Shown: piece by piece, positions 61,052 through 64,000 of the stretch
Numbering within the stretch: position 1 is the stretch's first letter
How the letters are laid out: every line of letters begins with the position of its first letter
Assembly (NCBI RefSeq): GCF_024722015.1
Contig: NZ_JANQBD010000005.1
Location: forward strand, 1-64,000
DNA length: 64,000 bases
DNA from: Paenibacillus radicis (ex Xue et al. 2023)
GTDB taxonomy: Bacteria > Bacillota > Bacilli > Paenibacillales > NBRC-103111
Reading direction: 5' to 3'
Notes under the pieces: generated by a model
What the model was told of the DNA's origin: nothing
The model's database searches: none
Seen by the model: the letters and a program-made list of their open reading frames with translations, nothing else
Made by a program: the position numbers and the translations under genes

Positions 61052-61103
61052 AAATAGCTATCTTATATGCGGGTCAATGCGACCGTGAATAAGATAGCTA
61101 TTT
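61052..61103. terminator. Bidirectional terminator between AraC and GH78 genes
   Basis: AAATAGCTATCTTAT (61052-61066) and ATAAGATAGCTATTT (61089-61103) are perfect 15-bp arms with a 22-nt loop, flanked by A and T runs. Confidence 0.85.
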
Positions 61104-61156
61104 ATTTTGCTCATCTGGAATTGGACATGAGTCACCTGGTTGCTTCGCAAGTACTC

Positions 61157-63877
61157 TTACAAGCGGGTAGACAGTGAATCCCTGCCGGCTGAGATGGAGC
61201 TCACCAAATGATACTGTCCCGAGGAAATGCTGAAGCGTGCACTGCCGTCTTCGAAGCTTGCAGCTTCAATTCCTTGAGCCTGAGCCTGAGTCACCTCTAA
61301 GGGCTTCCCATTGACCGTAATATGGTTTAATGCTTGGGCGGGTATATAGATGTCACCTACACAGTTGGCAGGAAGCTCCACATCGAGAGTAAATTGATTA
61401 TCACTGCCGCGTTTCCAGGACACTCGTACCTTTCCAACAGGGAGGCTATGCTCGGCAGTTACGGCTTCCAAGTCGCCTGGCAATGCCGGTTGAATCGTTA
61501 TTTTATAAGTGTCGAGTGAAGGCTCATACACATAATCTATCCCGGCCAAATACCGGTAAAGCCATTCCTCCAAATGCCCCAGCATAAAATGGTTCTGCGA
61601 TTTGCCGACAGTCGGACCATCCCAGGCTTCTGTCAAAGTGGTGGCTCCGTGAGCAATTTGATATCCGTAGCTTGGATAATCCGTTTGCCGCGCCATTTTA
61701 TAAATGATATCAGAATGCCCGCTCTGAGCGAGAGCGAGAAGCACGTAGCGATGCCCGACATCTCCGGCCGTTGTATGATACCCGTGTAGCCGGATATTGT
61801 TTATCAAGTGGGAGAGTACCTTTTCCCTATGAGGCTCATCCACCAGTCCTAATACTAATGGCATCGCATTCGAGGTCTGGCTGCCGGTAGCATATTGGCT
61901 TGTTTCCGGGTTGAAAAATGCTTCGTTAAACGCTAGCTTAATCTCATCGCGAAGCTTGGCATATTGCCGCGTTTCTTCCGTTTTACTCAAGAAGCTTGAA
62001 ATTTGCGTAAACACATCAACCATGTGATAGTACATCGCGGTTTCAGTATGGGAGACAGGCGTGTTTTTAGCAAATCCCGGTCCATCATCGTTCACATCGT
62101 ACCAGTCGCCAAGCCCGTTAGTAACAATAAGCTGCGCGGAGGTTGAGGTTACGTAATCAACATAGGCTCTCATCCCATCATAATGCTCGGTTAAAATGCG
62201 GGTGTTGCCATATAAGCGCAGCAAATTCCAGCCCGTAAGCACATAGGCGGCCCCCCACGAAACCGAGTCGCGGAAGCAGTGCCACGGCTCGGAAAATACG
62301 ACATATTCCGGTGCTGTAGTCGGCACCATGCCATTAGGCAGCTGAGCATCCCGCATATCCTCCATAGTCTTGGTTAGCAGCGCTTCAATCTGATTATTGT
62401 AAGCAACCGAAGGGCCCATCAGATGGATTTGCTCCAGCCAACCGAGCTTTTCACGATGAGGGCAGTCCGTGAAGATGCTTTTCATATTGCTTAACACAGC
62501 CCAGTTAATGATTTCATGAGTGCGGTTCAATGTCATATCCGAGCTTACGAAGCTTCCGGTGTTTTTTGTGTCCGGGTAAATCATTTGACCCTCAATTCTA
62601 ACGAGAACAGGACTGTCCTCTACAGCATTCTCATTTGCTTTTGCAGGAATGGCTCCTTCTATTTGCACATAACGAAAGCCGGAATAGCTGAAGCGCGGAG
62701 ACCAGACCTCCAGACCGCTGCCGCTTGTTATATAATTAAAACGGTAAGGGGAACCTGTCCATTTTTGATTCACACAGCCGTTTTCCTTCAATAATTCCCC
62801 AGGAGACAAGGTGATTTGCGCGCCTTTGGGGCCGATGACGGAAATTTCAACCCAACCGGAGAAATTTTGGCCGAAATCGGCGATATATATCCCGGGAGCC
62901 GGCTGAGTTATGCTTATTGGCTTGAAGGTTTGCATAATCTTTAAAGGATGCAGCGATTGCGATTTTAATTGGCCGGCAGGAGGCTCGACGATAGCGGCTT
63001 GCTTCCAAGCGCTGCACTCCAAGAAATCGGGCTGATCCCAGCCTATTGGCTCGCGGCAGGCATCATAATCCTCACCGCCGTAAATACATGCAAAGGTGAT
63101 TGGCCCAGCTGCGGTACGCCAATCCTGGCTGCTGGCTATTGTGACAGTCGAACCGTCGGAATAAGTAACCTCCAATTGAACAAGACATCTCAGAGAGCCG
63201 AAGGAGCCTTTGAATTTCTTATACCGTCCGCCCGTAACATTGAAAAATCCATTTCCAAGCATCACCCCAATGGTATTAGCGCCTTCCCTAATTTCATTGG
63301 TCACATCATAGGTGGAATACAGGCAGGTTTTATTATAATTCGTCCAGCCGGGATCCAGCACATAGTCTCCAACTTTGCCCCCATTCAGGCGGAGCTCATA
63401 TTGTCCCAAGCCGCAGATGTAAGCTCTGGCTTTGACGACAGGCTTATCCAGCTCAAATTCATATCTGAATATCGGAAGTGCCCTAGTAGATGGTTCTTCA
63501 TCTGCTGCGCCGATCCATTGAGCCGACCAATCCTTTTCAGTTAGCAATCCCATCTCCCAAAAAGCTGCAGAGCTTTCGGTCATTTGGCCGGCTGAATCCC
63601 ATACCTGCACCTGCCAATAATATCGTTTTCGAGAGCTTAATGCAGGGCCATCATATATAATATGCACATTCCTTCTGCTGACGACCTTGCCGCTGTCCCA
63701 TACATCGCCCAATCCGTGCTGGAGGGCTTCCTCCTTATCCGACACCCTAATCCTGTAGGCAGACTGGCTTTCCGAGCGAGCGGATGAAGCTTTGTAGCTC
63801 CAGCCAAGCGCAGGTCGTGCGACATCAATACCGATAGGGCATTGCTTACTTTCCACAAACAGTTCATCAACCCACAT
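61157..63877 (-). CDS. GH78 alpha-L-rhamnosidase
   Basis: A 906-residue GH78 enzyme in full length for the family. It opens with a fibronectin-like N-terminal domain (YRIRVSDKEEAL, RKRYYWQVQVWDSAG), then the Bac_rhamnosid_N jelly roll (ARAYICGLGQYELRLNGGKV), the rhamnosidase domain II (PGIYIADFGQNFSGWVEI), an (alpha/alpha)6 barrel with FTDCPHREKLGWLEQ carrying the catalytic acid Glu, GLGDWYDVND and GATTLTEAWDG, and a C-terminal beta-sandwich. No signal peptide, so it removes rhamnose from oligosaccharides in the cytoplasm. Start ATG at 63877 has AAAGGAG and GAGGAAG sites. It is the third rhamnose/arabinose-type enzyme of the island. Confidence 0.95.
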   Translation of the reverse strand: MWVDELFVESKQCPIGIDVARPALGWSYKASSARSESQSAYRIRVSDKEEALQHGLGDVWDSGKVVSRRNVHIIYDGPALSSRKRYYWQVQVWDSAGQMTESSAAFWEMGLLTEKDWSAQWIGAADEEPSTRALPIFRYEFELDKPVVKARAYICGLGQYELRLNGGKVGDYVLDPGWTNYNKTCLYSTYDVTNEIREGANTIGVMLGNGFFNVTGGRYKKFKGSFGSLRCLVQLEVTYSDGSTVTIASSQDWRTAAGPITFACIYGGEDYDACREPIGWDQPDFLECSAWKQAAIVEPPAGQLKSQSLHPLKIMQTFKPISITQPAPGIYIADFGQNFSGWVEISVIGPKGAQITLSPGELLKENGCVNQKWTGSPYRFNYITSGSGLEVWSPRFSYSGFRYVQIEGAIPAKANENAVEDSPVLVRIEGQMIYPDTKNTGSFVSSDMTLNRTHEIINWAVLSNMKSIFTDCPHREKLGWLEQIHLMGPSVAYNNQIEALLTKTMEDMRDAQLPNGMVPTTAPEYVVFSEPWHCFRDSVSWGAAYVLTGWNLLRLYGNTRILTEHYDGMRAYVDYVTSTSAQLIVTNGLGDWYDVNDDGPGFAKNTPVSHTETAMYYHMVDVFTQISSFLSKTEETRQYAKLRDEIKLAFNEAFFNPETSQYATGSQTSNAMPLVLGLVDEPHREKVLSHLINNIRLHGYHTTAGDVGHRYVLLALAQSGHSDIIYKMARQTDYPSYGYQIAHGATTLTEAWDGPTVGKSQNHFMLGHLEEWLYRYLAGIDYVYEPSLDTYKITIQPALPGDLEAVTAEHSLPVGKVRVSWKRGSDNQFTLDVELPANCVGDIYIPAQALNHITVNGKPLEVTQAQAQGIEAASFEDGSARFSISSGQYHLVSSISAGRDSLSTRL

Positions 63878-64000
63878 CTTCCTCAGATCTCCTTTGTAAC
63901 CGATAGGGCTGTAAAAATGTTTTGTGAAGCAGCCACACTGATCGTTCGGAATTCTTTGCCGTAATTAATAGTTCGGTCCCCATCTCTATAAAGTCTGCAT
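63878..64000. other. Upstream region of the GH78 gene, cut by the window edge
   Basis: Holds the 5' leader of the minus-strand GH78 gene. No clear -10/-35 pair, cre site or other gene is visible before the window ends. Confidence 0.4.

Overview
The window looks like a chromosomal segment of a Paenibacillus-type spore-forming Bacillota. The signs are strong GGAGG-type ribosome binding sites, a YheC/YheD-type spore-coat ATP-grasp gene, many large AraC/YesN-type regulators, LplA/LplB/YtcP-type sugar importers without their own ATPase, and long imperfect-hairpin repeats between genes. The genus is inferred from this style and from family knowledge; there is no marker gene such as rRNA in the window.

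Layout. 1-2.9 kb is an accessory patch: the end of an IS256-family transposase, an unknown protein with a C-terminal winged-helix-like part, two short His/Asn-rich ORFs, a 3 x 44 bp tandem repeat, a tRNA-like remnant and a tRNA-Asp(GTC). 2.9-16.2 kb holds housekeeping and accessory singles: Nudix hydrolase, two-domain YcgL-type nucleotidyltransferase, spore-coat ATP-grasp protein, DUF2339 membrane protein, HtrA-like protease with a long C-terminal extension, aldo/keto reductase, c-di-GMP cyclase, a TetR regulator with its neighbouring oxidoreductase and twin operators, a DUF1904 protein and a small charged peptide. 16.4-25.2 kb is a sugar-sensing and uptake block: YesN response regulator, YesM-type kinase and a sugar-binding lipoprotein (a three-component sensor), followed by mglB-mglA-mglC for galactose/methylgalactoside. 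The mglB-mglA gap carries a 199-bp long hairpin, eleven copies of an 11-bp repeat and a terminator.

26-36 kb has a Tat-exported PhoX-like phosphatase on the minus strand, then a plus-strand run of GNAT acetyltransferase, a double tail-collar (MdpB-type) protein, a single tail-collar protein and a 2033-residue secreted repeat protein with twelve cadherin-like beta-sandwich repeats and a half-dockerin-like end. This run is the best candidate here for an undescribed system.

36.6-64 kb is a plant cell-wall (probably rhamnogalacturonan/pectin) utilisation island: a GH106-like enzyme, a GH43 enzyme, a GH78 alpha-L-rhamnosidase, two secreted beta-helix proteins with FN3 and DNRLRE/CBM96-like modules, two complete LplA/LplB/YtcP-type importers lacking ATPases (probably energised by a shared MsmX-type ATPase elsewhere), and three AraC-family regulators, two of them membrane-anchored sensors. 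Secreted beta-helix proteins would cut polymer, the importers would take up oligosaccharides, and the signal-less GH106-like, GH43 and GH78 enzymes would finish them in the cytoplasm. CcpA (cre)-like sites lie at 51449, 60026 and 60096.

A 363-376 bp intergenic repeat occurs in two inverted copies (11111-11473 and 25325-25700), and further hairpin-type intergenic elements lie at 11758-11914, 22113-22311 and 26007-26065.
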